Shown here piece by piece: positions 32,764 to 42,048 of a stretch of DNA of 64,000 nucleotides. The DNA is from Rhizobacter koreensis (GTDB taxonomy: Bacteria; Pseudomonadota; Gammaproteobacteria; Burkholderiales; Burkholderiaceae_C): assembly GCF_013366375.1 (NCBI RefSeq), contig NZ_JABWMJ010000005.1, forward strand, positions 62,001-126,000, given 5' to 3'. The first letter of the stretch is position 1. Each line of letters starts with the position of its first letter. The notes beneath the pieces were generated by a model. It did no database searches and was not told the DNA's origin. It worked only from the letters and a program-made list of their open reading frames with translations. Position numbers and translations under genes: made by a program.

Positions 32764-33539
32764 GGCTTGGCCTCGGTTGCGCCCGCCGCCGGCGTCGCCC
32801 ACACGAAGAACTCGTGGTTGCCGTCGCCGCCGTCGATCGGGCTCTGGAAGTAGTCGCGCACGTCGAGCGCCAGCGCCGCGCAGGCGTCGCGAATGCGCTG
32901 TTGCACGCGGATGTAGGCGTTCGGTCCCTTGACGATGCCGCCCTTGCCGATGTCGACCGGCTGCAGCTCGAACTGCGGCTTCACGAGCAGCAGCGCGTTG
33001 CCGCCGCTCGCCAGGCAGCGCGCGACGGTCGGCAGCACGTGGGTGAGGGTGATGAACGAGACGTCGGCGACCACGATCGCGAAACCGTCCGGTGGCAGTG
33101 CCGCCTCGAACGCGCTGCCGGCGATGTCGCGCGCGTTGATGCCCTCGTAGGTGGTGACGCGCGGGTCGGCGGCGAGGGTGCTGTTGATCTGGCCGCGCCC
33201 GACGTCGATGCCGACCACGTGGCGCGCGCCGCGCTGCAGCAGCACGTCGGTGAAGCCGCCGGTGCCCTGGCCGATGTCGAGGCAGTCGAGGCCCGATGGG
33301 TGGATGCCGCAGCGCTCGAGCGCGCCGGCGAGCTTGAGCCCGCCGCGCGAGACGAAGCGCAGCTCGGCGTCGTCGGTGACCTCGAGCTCGCAGTCCTCGG
33401 TCACGTCCTCGCCCGCCTTTTTCGGCACCGCCCAGCCCTTGGGGCCGTTCCAGCGCACCGCGCGGGCCGCGATCAGCCGCTGCGCGGCCGATCGGGTCGG
33501 CGCGAGGCCGCGGCTTACCAGCAGTTGATCGAGACGCAT
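32760..33539 (-). CDS. tlyA: TlyA-family rRNA 2'-O-methyltransferase (hemolysin A family)
   Basis: A 259-residue protein with an N-terminal S4 RNA-binding domain (MRLDQLLVSRGLAPTRSAAQRLI) and an FtsJ-like SAM-dependent methyltransferase domain (CLDIGQGTGGFTDVLLQRGA near 88, DVSFITL near 158, KPQFE near 190). Mycobacterial TlyA methylates 16S and 23S rRNA cytidines; the older name hemolysin is probably indirect. It lies between ahcY and metF, and since it makes SAH its place behind an SAH riboswitch makes sense. Confidence 0.92.
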   Translation of the reverse strand: MRLDQLLVSRGLAPTRSAAQRLIAARAVRWNGPKGWAVPKKAGEDVTEDCELEVTDDAELRFVSRGGLKLAGALERCGIHPSGLDCLDIGQGTGGFTDVLLQRGARHVVGIDVGRGQINSTLAADPRVTTYEGINARDIAGSAFEAALPPDGFAIVVADVSFITLTHVLPTVARCLASGGNALLLVKPQFELQPVDIGKGGIVKGPNAYIRVQQRIRDACAALALDVRDYFQSPIDGGDGNHEFFVWATPAAGATEAKP

Positions 33540-33622
33540 CGGAAGGGAATCAGTCTGCTCGTGAGCGGCCGAGTCGGTCGGCCGCCACGAGCGCCCTGGA
33601 GCAGGGCTGGAGAAGCCGGGGC

Positions 33623-35080
<1,458 letters not shown>

Positions 35081-35139
35081 TCGGGCTCCATTCGTCTAGG
35101 AAACCCGCGCGCGGCGTGAAGGGAGGTTGTCTGCACTCA

Positions 35140-35206
35140 CCCACCAGGTCCAGCGTGCGGGCGAGCGCAGTTGCAAGCGGTGCCGCGGGCCGGTCGAGCC
35201 GGTGGG
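35140..35206 (-). promoter_or_regulatory. Possible expression platform of the SAH riboswitch
   Basis: CCCACC at the 3' edge of the aptamer (35201-35206) is fully complementary to GGTGGG further down the leader (35140-35145). Forming this helix would compete with the aptamer pseudoknot, as in riboswitches that change fold on ligand binding. The rest of the leader up to the ATG shows no clear T-run terminator. Confidence 0.35.
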
Positions 35207-35274
35207 CGCCGTGCATTCCGAGCCTGGGGTCGTGCCGGGTGTGCACCCGCGCCGAGCCTCGCAACGCTCCTCGG
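35201..35274 (-). ncRNA. S-adenosylhomocysteine (SAH) riboswitch aptamer
   Basis: Minus-strand RNA beginning CCGAGGAGCGUUGC and containing CCCCAGGCUCGG and ACGGCGCCCA matches the SAH riboswitch core, for example the Ralstonia aptamer with GAGGAGCGCUGC, CCCAGGCUCG and ACGGCGCUCA. Pairing seen: P1 CCGAG (35270-35274) with CUCGG (35218-35222), an internal CGGGU..ACCCG hairpin, and a pseudoknot of GAGCG with CGCCC that has one A-C mismatch. It is directly upstream of ahcY and turns the operon on when SAH accumulates. Confidence 0.9.
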
Positions 35275-35285
35275 AAAGTGCGCGG

Positions 35286-35291
35286 ATTGTA
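35286..35291 (-). promoter_or_regulatory. TACAAT -10 element of the ahcY operon
   Basis: On the minus strand TACAAT lies 11 bases before the first base of the riboswitch, so transcription would begin near 35279, directly at the aptamer. No clear -35 is seen. Confidence 0.55.
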
Positions 35292-35416
35292 GGCCAGCAG
35301 GACTCGCAGGAGGCGCGATATTCCCGGGCGCGGGGCGGGCCATCGGCTGCCGAACACCGGACAATCGCCGCCATCTCCCGCCGGCGGCGCGCACGCCGCG
35401 CGCACCGCCAACCGCC

Positions 35417-36226
35417 ATGCACCCTCATCCCTCGCGGCCGTGGGCCGAAGCCGACCCGGCGCGCCTCGCGCGCGTCGCCGGCGTGCTGACCGACATTGAC
35501 GACACGCTCACCTCGCACGGCGTGCTCGAACCCGCGGCGCGCCACGCGCTGCAACGCCTGCGCGACGCCGGCGTGCCGGTGCTCGCGATCACCGGCCGGC
35601 CGCAGGGCTGGAGCGAGCCGTTCGCGACGAGCTGGCCGATCGACGCCATCGTGGCCGAGAACGGCGCGGTGGCGCTCTGGCGCGAGAACGACCGGCTCTC
35701 GATCGAGTATGCGCAGGACGCCGCCACGCGGCGAGCCAACGCGCTGCGCCTGGAGGCCGCGGCGCGTCGCGTGCTCGCCGAGGTGCCCGGCGCCACGCTG
35801 GCGCGCGACAGCTCGGGGCGCGTCACCGACATCGCGGTCGATCACGCCGAGTTCGCCCACCTCGATGACGCGCAGATTGCGCGCGTGGCCGAGGTGATGC
35901 GCAGCGAAGGCATGCACGCGACGGTGAGCTCGATCCACGTCAACGGCTGGTTCGGCGACCACGACAAGCTGAGCGGGGCGCGCTGGATCGCCCGGCGCCG
36001 CCTCGGTCGCGACCTCGACGCCGAGCACGCCGACTGGGTCTACGTCGGCGACTCGACCAACGACCAGCTGATGTTCGGCCGCTTCGACCTCAGCGTCGGC
36101 GTCGCCAACCTGCTCGACTTCGCCGGCCAGCTGACGGTCTGGCCGACATACATCACCGAGGGCGCGCGCGGCCGCGGCTTTGCCGAGGTCGCCGACCGGC
36201 TGATCGCCGCGCGGCGCGGCTCGTGA
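35417..36226 (+). CDS. HAD-family hydrolase (Cof-type phosphatase)
   Basis: A 269-residue HAD phosphatase. Motif I is LTDIDDTLTSHG near residue 27 (nucleophile and acid Asp), motif II a Thr in AITGRPQGW near 60, motif III Lys in GDHDKLSGARWIARR near 185, motif IV YVGDSTNDQLMF near 210. The large C2 cap is that of Cof and mannosyl-phosphoglycerate phosphatase proteins, so a sugar phosphate is the likely substrate. A GACAAT hexamer at 35360-35365 may be its -10. The gene is divergent from the ahcY operon, 336 bases apart, a gap filled by the ahcY leader. Confidence 0.88.
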   Translation: MHPHPSRPWAEADPARLARVAGVLTDIDDTLTSHGVLEPAARHALQRLRDAGVPVLAITGRPQGWSEPFATSWPIDAIVAENGAVALWRENDRLSIEYAQDAATRRANALRLEAAARRVLAEVPGATLARDSSGRVTDIAVDHAEFAHLDDAQIARVAEVMRSEGMHATVSSIHVNGWFGDHDKLSGARWIARRRLGRDLDAEHADWVYVGDSTNDQLMFGRFDLSVGVANLLDFAGQLTVWPTYITEGARGRGFAEVADRLIAARRGS

Positions 36227-36296
36227 GACCCGCCCGGCGCACGAGGTGCAATGGCGCGCGTGACCGAGGCCGCAGTCGGATGACGGCGGTGCACGC

Positions 36297-37499
36297 ATGA
36301 CCGCCGTGCCGAGCGTCGGCGGGCGCCCGCCGGTGATCGCGGTGGCGATGGCGCTCGCGCTGGGCGCCGCGGTCTCCCTCGGCCTCGCGCGCTTCTCGTA
36401 TGCGCTGCTGCTGCCGCCGATGCGGGCCGACCTCGACTGGAGCTACCTGGTCGCCGGCGCGATGAACACCGTCAACGCCGCCGGCTACCTGGTCGGCGCG
36501 CTGCTCGTGCCGCGCCTGCTCGCGCGCGCCGACGCGCGCCTCGCGATGCTGGGGGGCAGTGCGCTGGCGGCGCTGCTGCTCGCGGCGCACGGCCTCGTCG
36601 TCGCGGACGCCTGGCTGTTCGCGCTGCGCCTGGCGACCGGCGTCGCCAGCGCCGCGACCTTCGTCGGCGGAGGCGTGCTCGCCGCGCGCCTCGCGACCGA
36701 GCCCGGCGTGTCGGGGGGATCGGGGCGTTCCGGGCTCGTCCTGGGGATCTACTACGGCGGAACCGGCGTCGGCATCGTCGCGTCGGCGCTGCTCGTGCCG
36801 CCGCTCGCCGGGCGCGCCGCGCCGCACGCGTGGCAGGGCGCGTGGATCGCGCTCGGCGTGGTGGCCGGCGTCGCCACCGCGATCACCGCGCTCGCGACCC
36901 GTCACCTCGCGGCGGCGCCCGCGGCGGGCGCCCGCACGGCCTTCCACTGGCGGCCGTTCCGGTTCGGCCTCGCGGGTTACTTCATGTTCGGGCTCGGCTA
37001 CATCGGCTACATGACCTTCGTGATCACGCTGCTGCGCGAGCAGCGCCTCGGCAGCGCCGCGATCACGGCGTTCTACGTGCTGCTCGGTGTGGCGGTGATC
37101 GCGTCGTCGTGGCTGTGGGCGGGGCTGCTGCAGCGCTTTCGCGGCGGCGAGTCGCTCGCCATCCTCAATGCGCTGCTCGCCGTCGCGACGGCGCTGCCGG
37201 TGCTCAGTGCGGCGCCGCTCGCCGTGTTCGCGTCGGCGCTGCTGTTCGGCGGCGTGTTCCTGTCGGTGGTCGCGTCGACCACGGCGCTGGTGCGCCACAA
37301 CCTGCCGCCCGCCGGGTGGGCGGGCGGCATCGGCGCCTTCACGATCGTGTTCGCCGCCGGGCAGATCGTCGGCCCGACCCTGATCGGCTGGGTCGCCGAC
37401 GCGTCGGGCGGCCTTGCCCGCGGCTTCGTCGTGTCGGCGCTGGTCCTGGCCGGCGGCGCGCTGCTCGCGGCGGCGCAGAAGCCGCTGGCGCGCGGTTGA
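36297..37499 (+). CDS. YbfB/YjiJ-family MFS transporter
   Basis: A 400-residue carrier with twelve predicted membrane segments. The first helices carry SLGLARFSYALLLPPMRADLDWSYLVAGAMNTVNAAGYLVGAL, characteristic of the YbfB/YjiJ group; YYGGTGVGIVASALL and GYFMFGLGYIGYMTFVITLL are further blocks. The substrate is unknown. It follows the HAD hydrolase by 70 bases in the same direction, so a shared message is possible. Confidence 0.9.
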   Translation: MTAVPSVGGRPPVIAVAMALALGAAVSLGLARFSYALLLPPMRADLDWSYLVAGAMNTVNAAGYLVGALLVPRLLARADARLAMLGGSALAALLLAAHGLVVADAWLFALRLATGVASAATFVGGGVLAARLATEPGVSGGSGRSGLVLGIYYGGTGVGIVASALLVPPLAGRAAPHAWQGAWIALGVVAGVATAITALATRHLAAAPAAGARTAFHWRPFRFGLAGYFMFGLGYIGYMTFVITLLREQRLGSAAITAFYVLLGVAVIASSWLWAGLLQRFRGGESLAILNALLAVATALPVLSAAPLAVFASALLFGGVFLSVVASTTALVRHNLPPAGWAGGIGAFTIVFAAGQIVGPTLIGWVADASGGLARGFVVSALVLAGGALLAAAQKPLARG

Positions 37500-37587
37500 A
37501 CCGTCCGGGTGCTTTCCCCATGGCGCGCGGCGCGCCCCCGGGTTCACCTTGCTGCATGATCGCGCCGGGATGCAACGAGGAGTGATG

Positions 37588-37656
37588 GTGCAGCGGTGTT
37601 CCGGCTCGGCGACGCGCCGATGGTCGATGGCGGGCGGTTGGGGCGGCTCGGCATGA
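37588..37656 (+). CDS. Short leader ORF coupled to coaX
   Basis: A 22-codon frame beginning GTG (or ATG at 37585) just after a strong GAGGAG (37577-37582) and ending in TGA that overlaps the coaX ATG (ATGA at 37653-37656). The peptide, rich in Gly, Ser, Arg and Trp, has no known relative. It may exist only to bring ribosomes to coaX, whose own ribosome site is poor. Confidence 0.35.
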   Translation: MQRCSGSATRRWSMAGGWGGSA

Positions 37657-38420
37657 GCTTTCTCGCCATCGACGTCGGCAACACGCGCCTCAAGTGGGCG
37701 CAGTACGCGTCGGGAGCGCCCGGCGCGCCGATGCTGGCGCACGGCGCGGCCTTCCTCGAGGCGATCGACGATCTCGCCGAAACCACCTGGAAGGCGCTCG
37801 AGCCGCCGAGCCAGGTGCTCGGCTGCATCGTCGCTGGCGAGGCGGTACGCCGCCGCACCGAGGAGCAGCTCGAGCTCTGGGACGTCGTGCCGCGCTGGGT
37901 GGTATCGAGCGCCGAGGCCTGCGGCGTCGTCAACGGCTACGACCACCCGAGCCGGCTGGGCGTCGACCGCTGGGTCGCGCTGATCGGCGCCCGCCAGCGC
38001 GTGCTCGCGCGCGGCGCGGCGCGGCCCGCGCTGGTGGTGATGGTCGGCACCGCCGTCACCGTCGACGCCCTCGACACCGAGGGGCGCTTCCTCGGCGGTC
38101 TCATCCTGCCCGGGTTCGGCCTCATGCTGCGCGCGCTCGAGATGGGCACCGCCGGGCTCAAGACGCCGACCGGCGACGCGGTCGACTTCCCCACCAACAC
38201 CAGCGATGCGCTGATGAGCGGCGGCACCGACGCGATCGCCGGGGCGATCGAGCGCATGCACCGGCGCCTCGCGAAGCGCACCGGGCAGGCGCCGCTGCTG
38301 CTGCTCGGAGGCGGCGCGGCCGTCAAGCTCGCGGCGGTGACCGACCTGCCGCACGAGACCGTCGACACGCTGATCTTCGAGGGGCTGCTGCAGCTGCAGT
38401 CGCGCCGGACCGCGGTCTGA
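37653..38420 (+). CDS. coaX: Type III pantothenate kinase
   Basis: CoaX phosphorylates pantothenate in the first step of coenzyme A synthesis. The 255-residue ASKHA-fold protein starts [16 protein letters not shown] (phosphate-1 loop), has [12 protein letters not shown] near 107, [12 protein letters not shown] near 128 (phosphate-2) and [15 protein letters not shown] after it. Length is normal. In many Burkholderiales birA precedes coaX; here the neighbour is an MFS gene and a short leader ORF instead. An in-frame GTG at 37596 would add 19 residues and is less likely. Confidence 0.93.
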   Translation: MSFLAIDVGNTRLKWAQYASGAPGAPMLAHGAAFLEAIDDLAETTWKALEPPSQVLGCIVAGEAVRRRTEEQLELWDVVPRWVVSSAEACGVVNGYDHPSRLGVDRWVALIGARQRVLARGAARPALVVMVGTAVTVDALDTEGRFLGGLILPGFGLMLRALEMGTAGLKTPTGDAVDFPTNTSDALMSGGTDAIAGAIERMHRRLAKRTGQAPLLLLGGGAAVKLAAVTDLPHETVDTLIFEGLLQLQSRRTAV

Positions 38421-38432
38421 CCAGGCAAGGCG

Positions 38433-38927
38433 ATGGCGAGCTACGGCGCCGAAATCGAATGGCAGCGCGATGAGCAGGTGTTCGATCTGCGTCGCTACAG
38501 CCGGCGTCACGTGATGCGCTTCGACGGCGGCGCCGAGGTCGCCGGCTCGTCGTCGCCGCACGTCGTGCCGGTGCCGCTCTCGGACCCTGCGGCGGTCGAC
38601 CCCGAGGAGCTGTTCGTCGCCTCGCTCGCGAGCTGCCACATGCTGTTCTTCCTGTCGTTCGCCGCCGAGGCCGGCTGGCGCGTCGACCGCTACCTCGATC
38701 GCGCGGTCGGCGTGATGGGCGCGGGGGCCGACGGCCGCCAGGCGATGACGCGCGTCACGCTGCGGCCCGAGGTGACGTTCGGTGGCGATCGCATGCCGGA
38801 CGCCGGCGCGATCGACGCGCTGCACCATCGCGCCCACGAGGCCTGCTTCATCGCCAACTCGGTGAAGGCGGTCGTGGCGTGCGAGCCGGTGCTCGCATCC
38901 GGCCCGGCCCACGAGCCCCGGCGCTGA
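38433..38927 (+). CDS. OsmC-family peroxide-reducing protein
   Basis: A 164-residue OsmC-fold protein. The two redox cysteines of the family are present: LASCHMLFFLSFA near residue 68 and HEACFIANSVKAVV near 138. Such dimers reduce organic hydroperoxides with thiol help. The arrangement is closer to the YhfA-like branch than to Ohr. It begins 12 bases after coaX, with which it is probably co-transcribed. Confidence 0.87.
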   Translation: MASYGAEIEWQRDEQVFDLRRYSRRHVMRFDGGAEVAGSSSPHVVPVPLSDPAAVDPEELFVASLASCHMLFFLSFAAEAGWRVDRYLDRAVGVMGAGADGRQAMTRVTLRPEVTFGGDRMPDAGAIDALHHRAHEACFIANSVKAVVACEPVLASGPAHEPRR

Positions 38928-38990
38928 GCACGGCGGGCGCGGGACGCCGCGCGCAGCGACGCTCGCGCGGGCTCGCGGTGACGGGCGCGT

Positions 38991-39203
38991 TCAGGCGCCG
39001 ATCATCCAGTCCTCCGGCAACGTGCTGACCTCGACCCGCGTGCCCGCGGCCCACGAGCGTCCGCACGCGAGCTCGAGCGCCGAGCGCAGGGTCGACGCCG
39101 ATCCGACCGCGGCGCCTTTCCACACCACGTGGAACGCACCATCGCTGCCGGTGGCGATCGCGAGCGTGCCGGTCGCGGTGATCTGACGGAGCAGAACTTT
39201 CAT
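38991..39203 (-). CDS. Small hypothetical protein
   Basis: A 70-residue protein: MKVLLRQITATGTLAIATGS, then FHVVWKGAAVGSASTLRSALELACG and an acidic Trp-containing C-terminus. It resembles short unnamed proteins of Burkholderiales but I cannot assign a domain. An upstream ATG at 39227 would add 8 residues; neither start has a good ribosome site. It diverges from the PhoX gene. Confidence 0.5.
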   Translation of the reverse strand: MKVLLRQITATGTLAIATGSDGAFHVVWKGAAVGSASTLRSALELACGRSWAAGTRVEVSTLPEDWMIGA

Positions 39204-39329
39204 GGCGCCAGCGTAGGCGTCGTTCATGACCGCCGTGTGACGTGCCGGCGCGCGCGGGCGGATGCGCTTTCACGGCCGTGTCACACGCGCCGTGCATCGT
39301 GACCGGGCCTCCACTACCCAGTCCACGAC

Positions 39330-40871
39330 GTGAACGAAACCATCCTCAAGCCGATGCGCCGCGACCTGCTCAAGGGCGGCGGCGCCGCGCTCGCCGCTGC
39401 GTTCGGCGGCCCGATCGCGGCGCTCGCCGCGCGCGTCGCCGAAGCCGCCCCCGGCGACGCGTGCCAGGCCGCGACCGCGTCGGCCCTGCTCGACAGCCCG
39501 TACGGCGCCCCGGTGCCGACCCCCGATCAGACCACGGGCCTCGCGCTGATCGAGCTGCCGCCCGGCTTCACCTACAAGAGCTACGGCTGGCGCGGCGATC
39601 CGATGTCGGACGGCCTCGTCACGCCGGCGACCCACGACGGCATGGGCGTCGTCGTGCAGCGCCGAGTCGGCCGCAGCACCGAGATCGTCCTGGTGCGCAA
39701 CCACGAGCAGACCACCAGCACCAACGGCGCCGACATCATCGGCGCCGGCCGCGCGGGCGTGGCCAAGTGGGACACCGGCGTCACCGGCAGCAACTACCAG
39801 ATCGGCGGCACGACCAATTTGGTCTGGCGCGATGGCGACTGGGTCGCGAGCTACGCCTCCTTCGGCGGCACCTACCGCAACTGCGCGGGTGGCGTCAGCA
39901 CCTGGGGCTCGTGGCTCACCAACGAGGAACTGCTCAGCAACGCGGTCAGCAGCACCGGCTGCCGCCACGGCTACGTGTTCGAGGTCCCGGCCGACATCAG
40001 CGTGAGGGCCGCCAACCGCATGCCGATCGTCGGCATGGGCCGGATGGCGCACGAAGCCTGTGCGATCGATCCCGCAACCGGCATCTGGTACCTCACCGAA
40101 GACCAGGGCAACGCGAACACGCTCTACCGGTTCCTGCCCGCGAACGCGAACGGCGGTCTCGACTCGCTGCACGCCGACGGCCGGCTGCAGGGCCTGTGCA
40201 TCAGGAACCAGCCGAACGCGGACCTGCGTTCGCCGACGCTCTGCCAGACCTTCGACACCGTGTGGGCCGACATTCCCGATCCGGACCTCGACGGCGGCAC
40301 GCTCGCGTCACGGGTCGGCAACGTCAACGCAAGCGGCCCCTATCGCCAGGCCTACGCGAACGGGGCCGCGATCTTCGGCGCCAACGAGGGCTGCTGGGTC
40401 GCCGACGGCATCGTCTACTTCACCGACAAGCAGGTCACGACCAACCCGCCGCGCGGCGGTCGCATCTGGGCGCTCGACACCGCGACCGGCGTGCTGCAGG
40501 CGATCTTCGTCAGCAGCGACATCCAGGTCGGCAACTCGCCCGACAACATCTGCGTCAGCCCGCGCGGCGGCCTGCTGTTCTGCGAAGACGGCGGCAACAC
40601 GGGGCCCAACAGCGGCCCCGCGATGACGCAGATGCGCCTGATGGCGCTGCACCCGAACGGCAGCAGCTACGTCTTCGCGCGCAACAACTACAACTTCAGC
40701 CGTGCCCAGCTCACCGCCGTGGGCAAGCCGAACGGCGTGACCGGCGACCAGCGCGGCACCGAATGGTGCGGCTCGTGCTTCAGCTCCGACGGACGCGTGC
40801 TGTTCGTCAACCTGCAGGCGCCCGGCCTCACCCTCGCGATCACCGGCCCCTGGGCGCGGGGAACCCTCTGA
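39330..40871 (+). CDS. PhoX-family (DUF839) phosphatase, Tat-exported
   Basis: A 513-residue member of the PhoX family of calcium/iron alkaline phosphatases. The N-terminus PMRRDLLKGGGAALAAAF is a twin-arginine signal, so it is exported folded. The beta-propeller has LVRNHEQT near residue 125, MAHEACAIDPATGIWYLTEDQG near 238, GCWVADGIVYFTDKQ and SPDNICVSPRGGLLFCEDGG near 400, and RGTEWCGSCFSSDGRVLFVNLQAPG at the end. These Glu-, Asn- and Asp-rich loops are typical metal sites of PhoX. GTG at 39330 is used; ATG 39354 is possible. The next gene overlaps by one base. Confidence 0.88.
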   Translation: MNETILKPMRRDLLKGGGAALAAAFGGPIAALAARVAEAAPGDACQAATASALLDSPYGAPVPTPDQTTGLALIELPPGFTYKSYGWRGDPMSDGLVTPATHDGMGVVVQRRVGRSTEIVLVRNHEQTTSTNGADIIGAGRAGVAKWDTGVTGSNYQIGGTTNLVWRDGDWVASYASFGGTYRNCAGGVSTWGSWLTNEELLSNAVSSTGCRHGYVFEVPADISVRAANRMPIVGMGRMAHEACAIDPATGIWYLTEDQGNANTLYRFLPANANGGLDSLHADGRLQGLCIRNQPNADLRSPTLCQTFDTVWADIPDPDLDGGTLASRVGNVNASGPYRQAYANGAAIFGANEGCWVADGIVYFTDKQVTTNPPRGGRIWALDTATGVLQAIFVSSDIQVGNSPDNICVSPRGGLLFCEDGGNTGPNSGPAMTQMRLMALHPNGSSYVFARNNYNFSRAQLTAVGKPNGVTGDQRGTEWCGSCFSSDGRVLFVNLQAPGLTLAITGPWARGTL

Positions 40872-41476
40872 TGCAACGACCGACGAACACCATGACCAAG
40901 CGCTTCCATCTACTCGCCGCGTGCGCCGCCGCGTGCCTCGGCACGCTTGCGGCGCCTGCCTCCGCGCTGGTGCTGCTCGGCACCCCCGCCGGCGGCGCCG
41001 CGATCGCCGACTACAGCGGCATCGGCGTCGTGTCGTTCGATGCGGACTTCACGAGCCCGACGCTGGTGCCGCTTCAGTTCCGCATCGAATCGGCCGATCT
41101 GCTGGCGCCGGTGAGCTTCAACGCGGTGATCCGCAACTTCACGGGGAGCGGCCTCGACGGCCTGAGCTTCTTGCTCGACGGCGCGACGTTCGCGAGCGCC
41201 GGCAGCGTGACGCGCAGCTTCGGCAGCACGCAGCTCGACGTCGCCGCCACCTACGCAGCACTCCGCTTCGCTGTGCCGGAGTACCTCGACGTCGAGATCG
41301 GCAACGCGCTCGGCCGCCCCGGCGCGACGGACTGGACGCTGTCGCTCGCCGGGCGCAGCGTGGGCGACGTGATCACGATGCAGGTGGTGCCGGCGGCGGT
41401 GGCCGAGCCGCCGCTGATCGCGCTCGTCGCCGGCGGGCTCGGCCTGCTCGCGTGGGCGCGGCGGCGGCGCGGCTGA
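40871..41476 (+). CDS. PEP-CTERM-like exported protein
   Basis: A 201-residue secreted protein of unknown function. A signal peptide ends near APASA. The middle is a beta-rich, low-Cys domain. The C-terminus, AEPPLIALVAGGLGLLAWARRRRG, has the make-up of a PEP-CTERM sorting signal (short motif, hydrophobic helix, Arg cluster), though the motif reads EPP rather than PEP. Exosortase would process it at the membrane. Its ATG overlaps the phoX stop (TGATG), so both are made together. Confidence 0.65.
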   Translation: MQRPTNTMTKRFHLLAACAAACLGTLAAPASALVLLGTPAGGAAIADYSGIGVVSFDADFTSPTLVPLQFRIESADLLAPVSFNAVIRNFTGSGLDGLSFLLDGATFASAGSVTRSFGSTQLDVAATYAALRFAVPEYLDVEIGNALGRPGATDWTLSLAGRSVGDVITMQVVPAAVAEPPLIALVAGGLGLLAWARRRRG

Positions 41477-41565
41477 CCACAACAAAGGCGTGACGCGACG
41501 GCGGAGCCATGGCCCCCGCGGGCGCATCACGCCCGCCGGGCTCGCCGGTGACGAAGGAGACGACG

Positions 41566-41766
41566 ATGGACGAGTACACGATGACCTGGAGCGACGCGGT
41601 GCGGGCCGAAGCCAGCGCCAGCGCGCTCGCCGACGGCACCTGGGCGCCGGCGCCGACCGGCGCGGCCTCGGCACGGCCTGCCGAGGCCGCGGCCGATCGC
41701 GCGACGGCGCCGTGGCTCGGTCTTCTCGCGCGCCGGCTGCCTCGGCCAAACGAGGACCGGGCATGA
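41566..41766 (+). CDS. Small hypothetical protein, first of a coupled pair
   Basis: A 66-residue protein with an acidic N-terminus (MDEYTMTWSDAVRAEA), an Ala/Pro-rich middle and a basic C-terminus (LLARRLPRPNEDRA). AAGGAG at 41554-41559 is an excellent ribosome site, 6 bases before the ATG, which argues that it is translated. The stop overlaps the next start (ATGA). No known family. Confidence 0.6.
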   Translation: MDEYTMTWSDAVRAEASASALADGTWAPAPTGAASARPAEAAADRATAPWLGLLARRLPRPNEDRA

Positions 41767-42029
41767 GCGGCCTCTCGGTTCCGGTGCGAACCGGGCGCGC
41801 GAGCGCGCGGCCGTTCCACGACGACGCCGGTCTGCATCCGCTCGACTGGACCCTCTACGGCACCATCGACGGGCGCCGCAACGTCGTGCAGCTCGAGAGC
41901 GTCGCCAAGGCGATCGGCCTCGACGCGGCCGCGCTCGCGCGGCTCGAAGCGCGCGGACTGATCGCCTACGAGCAGCGCGTGCCGCGCCCCGGCGTGCCGC
42001 CGCGCTGGCCTTGCGAGCACGACGACTGA
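41763..42029 (+). CDS. Small hypothetical protein, second of a coupled pair
   Basis: An 88-residue protein with a compact segment, LDWTLYGTIDGRRNVVQLESVAKAIGLDAAALARLEARGLIAYE, that could fold as a small winged helix: a start strand, then two helices and a turn. It has no membrane segment. It is coupled to the 66-residue gene upstream by ATGA and ends 19 bases from the convergent hslU. I do not recognise the family. Confidence 0.6.
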   Translation: MSGLSVPVRTGRASARPFHDDAGLHPLDWTLYGTIDGRRNVVQLESVAKAIGLDAAALARLEARGLIAYEQRVPRPGVPPRWPCEHDD

Positions 42030-42048
42030 GCCGGCCGCGGCGGCCGCG

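Noticed and set aside
36153..38912. Minus-strand open frame of 919 codons
   Set aside because: Antisense to the MFS, coaX and OsmC genes, all of which have clear families; no motif in the long frame.
39236..39285. TGTGAC ... GTCACA near the PhoX gene as a Pho box or CRP site
   Set aside because: The half-sites are 38 bases apart and do not match the Pho box repeat pattern.
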